In this document: in pieces, positions 1 through 9,264 of the stretch
How positions within the stretch are numbered: position 1 is the first letter of the stretch
Layout of the letters: each line of letters begins with the position of its first letter
Assembly: GCF_042677865.1 (NCBI RefSeq)
Contig: NZ_JBHUDD010000157.1
Span: 24,252-88,251 of the forward strand
DNA length: 64,000 nt
Direction: 5' to 3'
Source: Lutimaribacter salitolerans
GTDB lineage: Bacteria > Pseudomonadota > Alphaproteobacteria > Rhodobacterales > Rhodobacteraceae
The notes under the pieces: generated by a model
Databases searched by the model: none
The model's input: only the letters and a program-made list of their open reading frames with translations
Told to the model about the DNA's origin: nothing
Program-made: the position numbers and the translations under genes

Positions 1-292
1 TCGGAACATAGGTCAGCGGATTACCGAAAAAGGTCGCCAGAAGCGCGGCGATGATGTTGCCACGCATGATCCACGTCAAGGTAGCGGCGAGAAGAAAGTG
101 CAGCCCGTAAAATGGCGTGAACGAGACGAACACGCCCACGAATATGCCGCGTGCGATCCGATGTGGCGGGTCGGGCAGGCGGCTGAGCCGATGTCGCACG
201 TAGGTGGCCGCGCGCCGCCATCCACCGCGGGGCCAGAAAAACTCCAGCAGGATCTTCCAGATCGGCCTTCTGTCCCTGCGTTTGAAAACCAC
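1..292 (-). CDS. DUF2062 domain membrane protein, 3' part cut by window edge
   Basis: The reverse strand reads without stops from a GTG at 292 (a TTG at 295 is also possible) to the window edge, giving about 97 residues. The start lies just after the rsh stop codon, with AGGGG a few bases upstream as ribosome binding site. The product begins with a basic stretch rich in Arg and Trp, then a hydrophobic segment containing GIFVGVFVSFTPFYGLHFLL, which is typical of DUF2062 inner-membrane proteins, and ends at FFGNPLTYVP, another family hallmark. Molecular function is unknown for this family. The gene is probably co-transcribed with rsh, 15 bases upstream. The C-terminus is outside the window. Confidence 0.8.
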   Translation of the reverse strand, partial: MVFKRRDRRPIWKILLEFFWPRGGWRRAATYVRHRLSRLPDPPHRIARGIFVGVFVSFTPFYGLHFLLAATLTWIMRGNIIAALLATFFGNPLTYVP

Positions 293-307
293 CAATAGGC
301 CCCTTTG

Positions 308-2440
308 TCAGTTCCTCTGCGCGGTCAGCCGCATCGGGTCGCGGACCCGGCTGACCGCTGCAACATCGCTTTCTGCCTCAAGCGCCGTAACAACCGAATG
401 AAGATGCTCGGCATCCCGCAGATCGACGTCCATATGCAAACGAAAGAAGTCGGGCTTTCGATCCACGAACTCGAGGTTCGAGATATTGGCCTTCTGCTCG
501 CCGATCAATGTGCAAATGCGCCCCAGCACGCCGGCATCGTTGCCGATGGTCAGATCCAGCGTCGCGGTATGGATCGCGGGATGGCTGCCGCCGTGCCAAT
601 GCAGGTCCAGCCAGCGGTCGGGCTGTTCGTCATAGGCGCTGAGCGCCTCGCAGTCGATCGAATGCACCACCACGCCGCGCCCCCGAAAGGTGATTCCGAC
701 GATGCGTTCACCCGGCAACGGCTGGCAACACGGCGCACGGTCAAAGCTCTGGTCGGGCGACAGGCCGATGACGGCGCGATTGCGGTCGATTTCGTCGTTG
801 GGTGACGGGGCCAGATCGGGATAGATCGCCTGCACCACGGCGCGTCCGGTCAGCTCGGCGCTGCCAAGCCGCGCCAGCAACTCGTCGCGGTCCGAGAGGC
901 GCAACCGTTTGGCCGCGGTGTCCAACGCCTTGTCGGTCGCCTTCTTGCCCACGTTTTCGAACGCCACGCGGGCAAGTTCTCGCCCCAGCTTGGAAAACCG
1001 CTCGCGATCCACCTCGCGCAGGGCACGACGGATGGCGGTTTTCGCCTTGCCGGTGGTGGCGATGTCCAGCCATGTGGCCTGCGGTGTCTGACCCTCGGCG
1101 GTGATGATCTCGATCGACTGGCCATTCTTCAGCCGGGTCCAAAGCGGCACGCGCATGCTGTCCACCTTGGCACCCACGCAGGCGCTGCCGATCCGGGTGT
1201 GGATGGCATAGGCGAAATCAATCGGCGTGGCCCCCTTGGGCAGCTTGACCACCTCGCCCTTGGGCGTGAAACAGAACACCTTGTCGGTGTACATTTCCAG
1301 TTTGACCGCTTCGAGGAAATCCTCGTGATCCTCTTCCGAGGTGAACTGCTCGGTCAGACCGCTGATCCAGCGGGCCGGATCGACGGCAAAGGGGTTCTCG
1401 CTGCGCACGCCGTCGCGATAGGACCAATGCGCCGCGACCCCGGTTTCGGCAACGTCATGCATCGCCTGCGTGCGTATCTGCACCTCGACCCGCTTGCCAT
1501 CCCGGCCCGACACGGTGGTGTGGATGCTGCGATAGCCGTTGGATTTCGGCTGGCTGATGTAGTCCTTGAACCGTCCCGGCACCGCGCGCCAGCGCTGATG
1601 TATCGCGCCAAGCGCCTGATAGCAGGCCATTTCCGATCCGGTGATGATGCGAAATCCGTAGATGTCGGACAACCGGGAAAATCCCATGTCCTTTTCCTGC
1701 ATCTTGCGCCAGATCGAATAGGGCTTCTTGGCGCGTCCGAACACCTGCGCCTCGATCCCCGCCTTGGCCAGTTCGGTGCGCATGTCGCCCGTGATGCGCG
1801 GGATCACGTCGCCGGTTTCCTTTTGCAGGGTGATAAACCGGCGCATGATGCTGGCGCGGCCTTCGGGGTTGAGCACCTTGAAGGCCAGATCCTCCAGTTC
1901 TTCGCGCATCCATTGCATGCCCATGCGACCGGCAAGTGGCGCATAGATATCCATCGTCTCGCGCGCCTTCTTGACCTGCTTTTCAACCTTCATCGCCTTG
2001 ATGGTGCGCATGTTGTGCAGCCGGTCGGCCAGCTTTACCAGGATCACGCGCAGATCCTTGGACATGGCCATGAACAGCTTGCGGAAATTCTCGGCCTGCT
2101 GGGTTTCGGTGCTGGACAGTTGCAGGTTGGTCAGCTTGGTCACGCCATCGACCAGTTCCGCGATCTCGCGGCCGAAACGGCGCTCGACCTCGGCAAAGCT
2201 GGCCTTGGTATCCTCGATCGTGTCGTGCAGCAGCGCGGTGATCAGGGTCGCATCATCCAGCCGCTGCTCGGTCAGGATGGCGGCAACCGCCACGGGATGC
2301 GTGAAATACGCCTCGCCCGAGCGGCGAAACTGCCCCTCGTGCATCTGGCGGCCGAAATCATAGGCCGCGCGGATCAGGTCTTCGTTGGTTTTCGGATTGT
2401 AGTTGCGGACAAGGGCGATCAGGTCGTCGGCCGCAATCAT
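308..2440 (-). CDS. rsh: Bifunctional (p)ppGpp synthetase/hydrolase (RelA/SpoT homologue)
   Basis: This 710-residue protein makes and degrades the stringent-response alarmone (p)ppGpp. The N-terminal HD hydrolase domain keeps its metal ligands (H48 in YFTHPV, H72-D73 in LLHDTIEDT), so hydrolysis is expected. The synthetase domain follows at about 200-350 (SDIYGFRIITG, KPKSNGYRSIHT-type motifs). A TGS domain is near 385-450 (VFCFTPKGEVVKLPKGATPIDFAY) and an ACT domain sits at the C-terminus. Length and order fit the single long RSH of alphaproteobacteria. It lies 29 bases downstream of rpoZ on the same strand, so transcription is probably shared with the omega subunit, itself part of a ppGpp-binding site on RNA polymerase in many proteobacteria. 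Confidence 0.97.
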   Translation of the reverse strand: MIAADDLIALVRNYNPKTNEDLIRAAYDFGRQMHEGQFRRSGEAYFTHPVAVAAILTEQRLDDATLITALLHDTIEDTKASFAEVERRFGREIAELVDGVTKLTNLQLSSTETQQAENFRKLFMAMSKDLRVILVKLADRLHNMRTIKAMKVEKQVKKARETMDIYAPLAGRMGMQWMREELEDLAFKVLNPEGRASIMRRFITLQKETGDVIPRITGDMRTELAKAGIEAQVFGRAKKPYSIWRKMQEKDMGFSRLSDIYGFRIITGSEMACYQALGAIHQRWRAVPGRFKDYISQPKSNGYRSIHTTVSGRDGKRVEVQIRTQAMHDVAETGVAAHWSYRDGVRSENPFAVDPARWISGLTEQFTSEEDHEDFLEAVKLEMYTDKVFCFTPKGEVVKLPKGATPIDFAYAIHTRIGSACVGAKVDSMRVPLWTRLKNGQSIEIITAEGQTPQATWLDIATTGKAKTAIRRALREVDRERFSKLGRELARVAFENVGKKATDKALDTAAKRLRLSDRDELLARLGSAELTGRAVVQAIYPDLAPSPNDEIDRNRAVIGLSPDQSFDRAPCCQPLPGERIVGITFRGRGVVVHSIDCEALSAYDEQPDRWLDLHWHGGSHPAIHTATLDLTIGNDAGVLGRICTLIGEQKANISNLEFVDRKPDFFRLHMDVDLRDAEHLHSVVTALEAESDVAAVSRVRDPMRLTAQRN

Positions 2441-2469
2441 CTTGTCCGCATCCCCAGGCAGGCCCGGGC

Positions 2470-2829
2470 TTAGCCCTGACCCTGAGCTTCCATAAGAGCG
2501 CGCAGCAGTTTCTCTTCCGACATGTCATCATCGGCGGGCTTGTCCGCAGGTTCACCGCGACCCATCAGCAGCGCCATCGAGTCATCCTCGGGCTCGTCAA
2601 CCTCGATCTGGGTCTGATTCGCTTCGATCAGACGCTCGCGCAGTTCATCGGCCGATTGGGTCTCTTCAGCGATCTCGCGCAGGGACACGACAGGGTTCTT
2701 GTCGTTGTCGCGGTCAACCGTGACAGCCGAGCCTGCCGAGATCTCGCGCGCACGGTGGGCGGCAAGCATCACCAGTTCGAACCGGTTGGGAACCTTGTCA
2801 ACACAATCTTCTACGGTCACGCGGGCCAT
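2470..2829 (-). CDS. rpoZ: RNA polymerase omega subunit
   Basis: The 119-residue product starts MARVTVEDCVDKVPNRFELVML, the canonical omega N-terminus, followed by AAHRAREISAGS. Omega binds beta' and aids assembly of RNA polymerase. The C-terminal third is acidic (many D and E residues) and variable, as in alphaproteobacterial homologues. It precedes rsh on the same strand, a widespread arrangement that links the polymerase subunit to the ppGpp enzyme. Confidence 0.97.
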   Translation of the reverse strand: MARVTVEDCVDKVPNRFELVMLAAHRAREISAGSAVTVDRDNDKNPVVSLREIAEETQSADELRERLIEANQTQIEVDEPEDDSMALLMGRGEPADKPADDDMSEEKLLRALMEAQGQG

Positions 2830-2904
2830 TCAGGGCACTCCGATCATCTTGGACGGGTCAGAAAGCCGCTGCCTAACGCATCAAAGGGAAAATGACAAGG
2901 GCGT

Positions 2905-3474
2905 TCACGTCATCGCCACGACCGAGTCGCGATCTGGCTGCGGCAAGGCCGCGCACATCTGTGCCACCGTCTTCTTGAGAACGGGATGCATCCAGCCCGG
3001 CGCGATGTCTTGCAGCGGCACCAGCACGAAAGCACGGTCCTGCATCCTGGGATGCGGCAGGATCAGGCGGTCAGGGGCCTGAATGCGCTGCTGGTCTGCG
3101 GGCAGGTCGATCCACCGGCGCAAGGTGCTGTCATCGGGCAGGACCAGATCATCCACCGCCAGCAAGTCAAGGTCCAGCGTACGGGTGCCCCAGCGGTCAA
3201 GCCGTTCACGACCAAAGGTTTTTTCAACCTCGTGGAGCAAATCCAAAAGCCCGCCGGGGGACAGGTTGCTGCGCAGCGCGGCGGTTGCATTGACATAATC
3301 CGGCCCCGCGCCGGGCGGGAAACAAGGGGTGTGATACAGGCCGCTGAACGCCTCGACAACGACCCCCCGATCAGCCAGAACCGCCAGCGCCCGGCGCAGG
3401 ACAACCTGTGGTGTTTTGCCCTCCAAGGGCATATTCGCGCCTAAGGCGATCAAAGACAGTTGATCGAAAGTCAT
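2905..3474 (-). CDS. folK: 2-amino-4-hydroxy-6-hydroxymethyldihydropteridine pyrophosphokinase
   Basis: FolK transfers pyrophosphate from ATP to 6-hydroxymethyl-7,8-dihydropterin in folate synthesis. The 189-residue product has the expected opening LIALGANMP, the FGRERLDRWGTRTLDLDLL signature (family form R-x-[GP]-x-R-x-x-D-[LIV]-D) and the ILPHPRMQDRAFVLVPL block. Length is close to family norm with a short C-terminal extension. It lies 75 bases upstream of rpoZ on the same strand and may head that group. Confidence 0.96.
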   Translation of the reverse strand: MTFDQLSLIALGANMPLEGKTPQVVLRRALAVLADRGVVVEAFSGLYHTPCFPPGAGPDYVNATAALRSNLSPGGLLDLLHEVEKTFGRERLDRWGTRTLDLDLLAVDDLVLPDDSTLRRWIDLPADQQRIQAPDRLILPHPRMQDRAFVLVPLQDIAPGWMHPVLKKTVAQMCAALPQPDRDSVVAMT

Positions 3475-3604
3475 TGCCGACCTATGCTTTTTAGAGTGTT
3501 TGCGCCCTTGCAGGACATTTCCGATACTCGTATTTTAAACGCCACGCCTGAGACCAGCATTACACTCACGGACAAAGGTTCGGGCACAATCGGAAGGAAC
3601 GTTG

Positions 3605-4177
3605 ATGTTTTACAAAGACGAACGGCTCGCGCTGTTCATCGATGGGTCGAACCTGTATGCCGCAGGCAAAGCGCTGGGGTTTGACATCGATTACAAACTT
3701 CTCCGGCAGGAATTCATGCGCCGGGGAAAGTTGCTGCGCGCATTTTACTATACGGCCCTGTTGGAGAATGATGAATATTCCCCGATTCGACCCCTTGTGG
3801 ATTGGCTGCATTACAATGGCTTCACAATGGTGACGAAACCCGCCAAGGAATACACCGACAGCCAGGGCCGCCGCAAGGTCAAGGGCAACATGGACATCGA
3901 ATTGACCGTCGATGCCATGGAGCTTGCCCCGCGTGTCGATCATATCGTGCTGTTTTCCGGCGATGGCGATTTCCGCCCTCTGGTCGAAAGCCTGCAACGG
4001 CAGGGTGTCCGGGTGTCGGTCGTCTCGACGATCCGCAGCCAGCCGCCGATGATCGCGGATGAACTGCGCCGTCAGGCCGACAATTTCATCGAACTGGATG
4101 AATTGAAGGAAGTGATCGGTCGTCCGCCGCGCGAAATGGGAACCACCCGTGAATCCGCTGCCTACCAGGCGGGTTGA
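3605..4177 (+). CDS. NYN domain (LabA/DUF88 family) protein
   Basis: The 190-residue protein has a PIN-like NYN nuclease fold: acidic residues in ALFIDGSNLY (about residue 13), KGNMDIELTVDAM and LFSGDGDFRPLVESL, the usual metal-binding set. Members are putative RNases or RNA-binding regulators; the substrate here is unknown. ATG at 3605 is preferred over the overlapping TTG at 3602 because GGAAGG lies about 6 bases before it. It is divergent from folK across a 130-base AT-richer gap, the likely place of both promoters, and converges on the cytochrome gene with only 7 bases between stop codons. Confidence 0.9.
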   Translation: MFYKDERLALFIDGSNLYAAGKALGFDIDYKLLRQEFMRRGKLLRAFYYTALLENDEYSPIRPLVDWLHYNGFTMVTKPAKEYTDSQGRRKVKGNMDIELTVDAMELAPRVDHIVLFSGDGDFRPLVESLQRQGVRVSVVSTIRSQPPMIADELRRQADNFIELDELKEVIGRPPREMGTTRESAAYQAG

Positions 4178-4184
4178 ACGCTGA

Positions 4185-4640
4185 TCAATTGCCTGCCACC
4201 CGGTTCAACTGGTCATGGCGGGCGATCACGCCCTCGGGCCACGTGCTTTTGATGAAGGCGAGGATCGACAGAATCTCGTCATCACTCAAAACATGCTCGT
4301 ATCCCATCATGCGGCTTTTATAGCCGTTTCCCACGATTGCCTCGATCCCGTATTTGGTGATGTCAAAAAGCTGCGCGTCCGGGTGGTGCCATGTGTGGCC
4401 GGTCACGTCATGGGGCGGCGCAGGCAGATACCCGTCCTCGTCACGCGCACGCCAGTCCGGTTCGCCTTCAAGCCGGGCTCCGTGGCACGCGGCACAGTGA
4501 TCAGCATACAGCGCCTGACCCTGCGCCACGGCATCTGCATCGCGATAGGGCAGCAACCCCTGCGGGTCCGCCACAACTGCGGCCGCAGGCAGAAGACTCG
4601 CAAGGGTCAGTGCAGCATATCTGGCAGAAAAAATTCGCAT
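4185..4640 (-). CDS. Exported monohaem cytochrome c
   Basis: The 151-residue precursor has a signal peptide (MRIFSARYAALTLASLLPAA, cleavage probably near residue 24) and one haem-binding motif CAACH (C49, C52, H53). The segment SRMMGYEHVLSDDEI holds the likely axial methionine, and ILAFIKSTWPE is the usual C-terminal helix of class I cytochromes. It should act in the periplasm as an electron carrier. Its partner cannot be told from the neighbours, since the next gene upstream is a histidine kinase on the same strand 30 bases away. Confidence 0.9.
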   Translation of the reverse strand: MRIFSARYAALTLASLLPAAAVVADPQGLLPYRDADAVAQGQALYADHCAACHGARLEGEPDWRARDEDGYLPAPPHDVTGHTWHHPDAQLFDITKYGIEAIVGNGYKSRMMGYEHVLSDDEILSILAFIKSTWPEGVIARHDQLNRVAGN

Positions 4641-4670
4641 GTCTCAAATTGACTTGGACAGGCCTTTCGC

Positions 4671-6818
4671 TCAACCAACATCCCCGTGATCCGTCACGTT
4701 TTGTGCGGCTTTTCCGGTCAGCTTGTCGATCATCGCCTGCAACTCGCACAGCTTGACGGGCTTGGCCAGATACCCGTCCATGCCCGCCGCCAGGCACCGC
4801 TCGGCCTCGCCCTCCAGCGCATTGGCCGTGATCGCAATGATCGGGGTGGCCTTGGCGTTCGCCAAGACACTTTCCGCGGCACGGATTTCACGCGTCAGCG
4901 CAAAGCCGTCCATTTCTGGCATCTGGCAATCGGTCAGAACGATGTCGCACCCACCCGCGCGCCATTCGCGCAGCGCCGCGCGCCCGTGCGACACGATGTT
5001 TGCAACATGACCCAGTTGTTCGATCTGTCGCTGGATGACGATCTGGTTGATCTCGTTATCCTCGGCGACAAGAATGCGCAGGGGTCGGCCGGGGACCACA
5101 GCCGCCTCGATCAGCGTGTTGCCCACCACCTTGCCGGGTTGCAATTGGCACAGCTCTCGCAAGGCCGTCCACAGGTCCGTCGGCAACAAGGGCGCCGCCT
5201 GCACCGCGACCGCGCCATTGGCCAGCAGACCGGTCGGCGCACCGCGATCCCGGCAAAGCAACAAAGTGCGCGCAGCCGGAAATGCGGCGCAAAAATCATC
5301 CAGCATGGCCTTTTGCTCTGCGCGAGAGTCCAGCTTCATATCGATGATGAAAACCGCCCTGCCGGATGCTGCAACGCCCATTGCCCACAACTCGTCGCGG
5401 TTTCCAAGCACTTCAAGCTGGCCGCCACAGGCGGCCGCATAGCGATCCCAGACATCGCGCTGCCAGTCGCCGGGGCGATAGACGAAGAAAGTCGCATCCT
5501 TGCAATCGGGCAGATCCAGCGCGCCCTGCGGATGTGACATTGGCAAATGGACGGTGAACTCTGTTCCTGCGCCCGGCGTGCTGTGAACACTGACACTGCC
5601 GCGCATCTTGGTGACCAGTTGATGCACGATCGACAGTCCCAGACCCGAGCCACCGAACCGGCGCGAAGCTACGTCCTCGGACTGGCGAAACGGTTCAAAC
5701 AGGTTGATCTGTGTTGCCTCGCTCATGCCGATGCCATTGTCGGTCACAGTGACATGCAACTGATCCGCCCCGTCGCGCTGCACAGACAGGCGCACGTCCC
5801 CACCGGGCAGGGTTGGCGGCCGCCGGGAAAACTTGATCGCGTTGCCCAGCAAATTCAGCAAGACCTGCCGCAACCGCCCGGCATCGCATGTGACCTGTTG
5901 CGGCAGCGTCAGATCGTAATGCAGGCTGACATACACATTTTGCGAGTCCGCATAGGAGCGCAGCGTATCCACCGCCGCTTCGACGATATGCAGCAGGTCG
6001 GCTAGTTCTTCCACAAGATCCAGCTTTCCGGCCTCGATCCGCGACATGTCGAGAATGTCCTCGATGATGCGCAACAGCGAATCCGACGACTCCTGCACCG
6101 TATGCAGGATGCGACGCTGATCCGCCGTCAGCTCTGTATTCTCGAGTATCTCGACCATGCTGACCACGCCGTTCATCGGCGTCCGGATCTCGTGGCTCAT
6201 GGCGGCCAGGAATTCGCTTTTCGCACGATTGGCCTCGTCTGCCACCTCGCGCGAGGCGCGCAGATCGTCGATGTACCGGGTCATGAGAAAGGCAAAGACG
6301 CCCATCTCGAAGGTGACCACCAGAAAGGTCGTTCCCACGGCAAACAGCGAGACATAATCGCGCGCGAAATCCGCATCCAGCACTGGCGGGCCAAAGTAGT
6401 CGTGGCCCATGACGCGCGTCGCACCCCAGACCACGAAGACGCCAATCACCATCGCCACCAGATAGACGCGCTCGCGATGTATCGAAAAGGTCAGAAACGG
6501 CCCGCCCAGCAATGCCACATAGAGCGTCGCCACATGGCCTTCGGGATGCGCGATGAAAACACCTGCCGTCACCCCCAGGATTCCGCAGATGTACCACAGC
6601 AATCGCCCGATCAGGTCATGCCCGTTGCGCACCAGCAGCAATGACAGCGCGGTGAACCCCAGAACAAACGCCGCAATCCACAACATCACCCATTGCTGCG
6701 TGGCAGCCGCCAGAATGCACCAGGCGACGCACACGGTCATGACCACCCAGGATGTCACCGTTACGGTATGGATAATCCGCGTATGGCCGTCGGACGGCGA
6801 GACTGTCGTGCTGCCCAA
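4671..6818 (-). CDS. Membrane-bound hybrid sensor histidine kinase with receiver domain
   Basis: This is a 715-residue hybrid kinase. The first about 180 residues hold several hydrophobic segments (about 24-40, 45-62, 72-90, 96-112, 118-134, 156-180), an MHYT/7TM-like sensor without a large periplasmic loop. The HisKA domain has the phospho-acceptor in AAMSHEIRTPMNG (H209). The ATPase domain has NAIKFS, DNGIGM and FGGSGLGLSI. A linker of about 130 residues resembling a degenerate receiver follows, then a C-terminal receiver with ILVAEDN, VLTDCQMPEMDG and the conserved K in LAKPV. No partner regulator gene is adjacent, so it is an orphan; the signal is unknown. Confidence 0.95.
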   Translation of the reverse strand: MGSTTVSPSDGHTRIIHTVTVTSWVVMTVCVAWCILAAATQQWVMLWIAAFVLGFTALSLLLVRNGHDLIGRLLWYICGILGVTAGVFIAHPEGHVATLYVALLGGPFLTFSIHRERVYLVAMVIGVFVVWGATRVMGHDYFGPPVLDADFARDYVSLFAVGTTFLVVTFEMGVFAFLMTRYIDDLRASREVADEANRAKSEFLAAMSHEIRTPMNGVVSMVEILENTELTADQRRILHTVQESSDSLLRIIEDILDMSRIEAGKLDLVEELADLLHIVEAAVDTLRSYADSQNVYVSLHYDLTLPQQVTCDAGRLRQVLLNLLGNAIKFSRRPPTLPGGDVRLSVQRDGADQLHVTVTDNGIGMSEATQINLFEPFRQSEDVASRRFGGSGLGLSIVHQLVTKMRGSVSVHSTPGAGTEFTVHLPMSHPQGALDLPDCKDATFFVYRPGDWQRDVWDRYAAACGGQLEVLGNRDELWAMGVAASGRAVFIIDMKLDSRAEQKAMLDDFCAAFPAARTLLLCRDRGAPTGLLANGAVAVQAAPLLPTDLWTALRELCQLQPGKVVGNTLIEAAVVPGRPLRILVAEDNEINQIVIQRQIEQLGHVANIVSHGRAALREWRAGGCDIVLTDCQMPEMDGFALTREIRAAESVLANAKATPIIAITANALEGEAERCLAAGMDGYLAKPVKLCELQAMIDKLTGKAAQNVTDHGDVG

Positions 6819-6922
6819 TGCCTAACCTGCCATGCCGTTTGACCCGATGCGATGGCTTTACCCTATATAGGGATGTCAACGCTGGTCAAACCGACGTTGG
6901 GTCCACGGCAATCGGGTGGCAA

Positions 6923-7738
6923 TCAGCAGCCGACGCGGTTCGTATCCCCCAGCAGTCGCTCCATCGTGGCAAGTGCGTCATCCACCGTGGCGGCCACGCT
7001 GTCCGGCCCGATCAGGTCGACCAGATCAGGCTCGTCCAGCACGATCCTGCCGCTGACGATGATGTAGAGTTTCGGATGCACCACGCGCACAGCATGGATC
7101 AGCCGCGCCAGCGCCTCGGCTGTCTCGCGCCCGCCCGAGGACAGGCCAAGGACCAGACAGGCCACCCGGTCGATCTCGGCAAGGATCTGATCGTGGCTTG
7201 CCCCGACGAGCAGTCTCACATCCCATCCGTGCTGGCGAAACAGTTCCGCCGCCATTTCGATCCCGACGCCGTGCTGATCGCCGGGCACGCTGGCAAACAG
7301 GACGGGTTCGGCCCGGGTGATCCGCGTGGGCGGCAGTTGATCGCGCAACAGCCGCACCAGATCATAGATGCGGCCTACGCCCAGCGTGACCTGGATGAAG
7401 GTCAGGTCATCGGTATCCCACATCGCGCCCAGACGTTCCGCCGCCGGTGCCAGGTAGCGCGAATACAACAGGTCCAGCGAATAGCCCTCGGCCTGCAAAT
7501 CCATCATCATCGCATTCGCCCCCATCGGGGTTTGCGCCACCAGCGCATGGCACAAGGCATCGATATCGGCAGGCTCGGGGTTCGCGCTCTTTGCCGGTTG
7601 CCCGGTCTGACCGCGCTTGGCCATGCGGGTCATCACCTCACGCGCCAGATCCTCAAGCGCCCCTTGTGAGAAACGCTCTTGCAAGGCGCTCACGCGCTCT
7701 TGAGACTTCCTGAGGAACTCGTCGTCGAAACTGGTCAT
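6923..7738 (-). CDS. Cobalamin-binding-domain (B12-binding) regulatory-type protein
   Basis: The start is placed at 7738 (MTSFDDEFL) because the 19 codons before it look non-coding, giving 271 residues. The C-terminal half has a B12-binding Rossmann fold with the lower-ligand motif DxHxxG (DQHGVG in VPGDQHGVGIEMAAE), then VGASHDQ and CLVLGLSSGGR segments. The middle looks like the helical B12 cap (LAPAAERLGAMWDTDDLTFIQ), but the usual W-x9-EH pair is W-x9-VT here. Known relatives include AerR/PpaA-type photosynthesis regulators and other stand-alone B12 sensors. There is no DNA-binding domain or enzyme domain. It is divergent from ispH across 110 bases. Ligand and target are not known. Confidence 0.8.
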   Translation of the reverse strand: MTSFDDEFLRKSQERVSALQERFSQGALEDLAREVMTRMAKRGQTGQPAKSANPEPADIDALCHALVAQTPMGANAMMMDLQAEGYSLDLLYSRYLAPAAERLGAMWDTDDLTFIQVTLGVGRIYDLVRLLRDQLPPTRITRAEPVLFASVPGDQHGVGIEMAAELFRQHGWDVRLLVGASHDQILAEIDRVACLVLGLSSGGRETAEALARLIHAVRVVHPKLYIIVSGRIVLDEPDLVDLIGPDSVAATVDDALATMERLLGDTNRVGC

Positions 7739-7855
7739 GGCCCACTTGCATACTTTGGGATACGAAATGAGTAGCCCGGCCAAAAAGCAAATCAAGGCTG
7801 CACTGGACGCAAGCCCTACATTCCCCTACCTCTGCCCCAAAGGCCGGAGATGATG

Positions 7856-8812
7856 ATGACCCAGACCAAGCCCCCCCTGACGATCCACCTTGCCGCGCCG
7901 CGCGGGTTCTGCGCCGGTGTGGACCGTGCGATCAAGATCGTTGAAATGGCATTGGAAAAATGGGGGGCCCCCGTATTTGTACGGCATGAGATCGTGCACA
8001 ACAAATACGTCGTCGACGGTCTGCGCGACAAGGGCGCGGTATTCGTCGAAGAGATCGAGGATGCCCCCGCCGACCGCCCGATCATTTTTTCCGCCCATGG
8101 CGTGCCGAAATCGGTGCCCCAGGCAGCGCAGGCGCGGCAGATGGTCTTTGTCGATGCGACCTGTCCGCTTGTCTCGAAGGTTCATATCGAGGCCGAGCGC
8201 CACGCCGAGGCGGGATTGCAGATCGTGATGATCGGCCATGCGGGCCACCCCGAGACCATCGGCACGATGGGCCAACTGCCGCAGGGCGAGGTTCTGCTGG
8301 TCGAGACCCCCGAGGACGTGGCGGGGTTGCAGGTGCGCGATCCGGCCCGGCTGGCCTTTGTCACGCAGACCACCCTGTCGATCGACGACACCGCCGACGT
8401 GGTCGCCGCCTTGCAGGCGCGCTTTCCCGCCATCGTCGGCCCGCACAAGGAAGACATCTGCTACGCCACCACGAACCGCCAGCACGCGGTCAAGGAAATC
8501 GCGCCGCTCTGCGATGCCCTGCTGGTGGTGGGCGCCCCGAACTCGTCCAATTCCAAACGGCTGGTCGAGGTCGCGGCGCGCGCCGGATGCGCCTATGCGC
8601 AACTGGTGCAACGGGCAGACGATATCGACTGGCGCGCGCTGGAGGGTGTCGGAACCCTTGGCATCACCGCCGGTGCCAGCGCCCCCGAGGTTCTGGTGAA
8701 CGAGGTGATAGATGCCTTCCGCACGCGGTACGACGTCACGGTGAACATCGTCGAAACCGCGCAGGAACGGGTGAATTTCAAGGTCCCCCGCGTACTGCGC
8801 GAACAGGCGTGA
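7856..8812 (+). CDS. ispH: 4-hydroxy-3-methylbut-2-enyl diphosphate reductase
   Basis: IspH carries out the last step of the non-mevalonate isoprenoid pathway, reducing HMBPP to IPP and DMAPP with a [4Fe-4S] cluster. The three cluster cysteines are visible in PRGFCAGVDRA, DATCPLVSKVH and EDICYATTNRQ, and substrate-binding residues in GHPET and NSSNSKRLVEV. Three consecutive ATG codons occur at 7850, 7853 and 7856; GGAG at 7846-7849 is best spaced for 7856 (318 residues). It begins a tight run of five same-strand genes through 10993, with the next gene starting 2 bases after its stop. Confidence 0.97.
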   Translation: MTQTKPPLTIHLAAPRGFCAGVDRAIKIVEMALEKWGAPVFVRHEIVHNKYVVDGLRDKGAVFVEEIEDAPADRPIIFSAHGVPKSVPQAAQARQMVFVDATCPLVSKVHIEAERHAEAGLQIVMIGHAGHPETIGTMGQLPQGEVLLVETPEDVAGLQVRDPARLAFVTQTTLSIDDTADVVAALQARFPAIVGPHKEDICYATTNRQHAVKEIAPLCDALLVVGAPNSSNSKRLVEVAARAGCAYAQLVQRADDIDWRALEGVGTLGITAGASAPEVLVNEVIDAFRTRYDVTVNIVETAQERVNFKVPRVLREQA

Positions 8813-8814
8813 GC

Positions 8815-9264
8815 ATGGCACATATCCCCCGCTCTGCCCTGTTGCTGGGGCTTGCCGGCCTGATCCCCTTTGTCTGGGGCGCGATCACCGCCGCATTTCC
8901 CGACCTCGCGATGTGGAGCGTGCGCACCATCGGGTCCCGCCTGACCGGGCCCTATGTCGGTCTGTTCTACGGGGCCATCATCATGTCCTTCATGTCCGGG
9001 GTGCTCTGGGGGTTTGCCGCCCGCGCCACCGGTATGGTGGCCAGCACCGGCTATGCGCTGTCCGTCATCCCCGCGCTCTGGGCCTTTTTCATGACCGGAG
9101 GCGGCCCGACCAGCGCAGGCATCAGCCTGATCGCCGGCTTTATCGGCCTGCTTGGTCTGGACTGGCTGTTCTGGAAACAGGGCCTGGCCCCCGATTGGTG
9201 GCTGTCACTGCGCGTGATGCTGACCGTTGTGGTGGTCGCCTGCCTCGCCGTGCCGCTGGTATGA
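8815..9264 (+). CDS. DUF3429 family small membrane protein
   Basis: The 149-residue product is almost wholly hydrophobic, with about five membrane segments (first LLLGLAGLIPFVWGAI, later MSGVLWGFAARATGM and LGLDWLFWKQG). The pattern matches DUF3429 inner-membrane proteins, whose function is unknown. ATG at 8815 follows the ispH stop by 2 bases; a GTG at 8809 overlapping that stop is a less likely start. The gene overlaps the methyltransferase start by 4 bases (ATGA), so translation is probably coupled. Confidence 0.85.
   Translation: MAHIPRSALLLGLAGLIPFVWGAITAAFPDLAMWSVRTIGSRLTGPYVGLFYGAIIMSFMSGVLWGFAARATGMVASTGYALSVIPALWAFFMTGGGPTSAGISLIAGFIGLLGLDWLFWKQGLAPDWWLSLRVMLTVVVVACLAVPLV

Noticed and set aside
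1199..2473. 424-codon plus-strand frame opposite rsh
   Set aside because: Antisense shadow of the hydrolase and synthetase domains.
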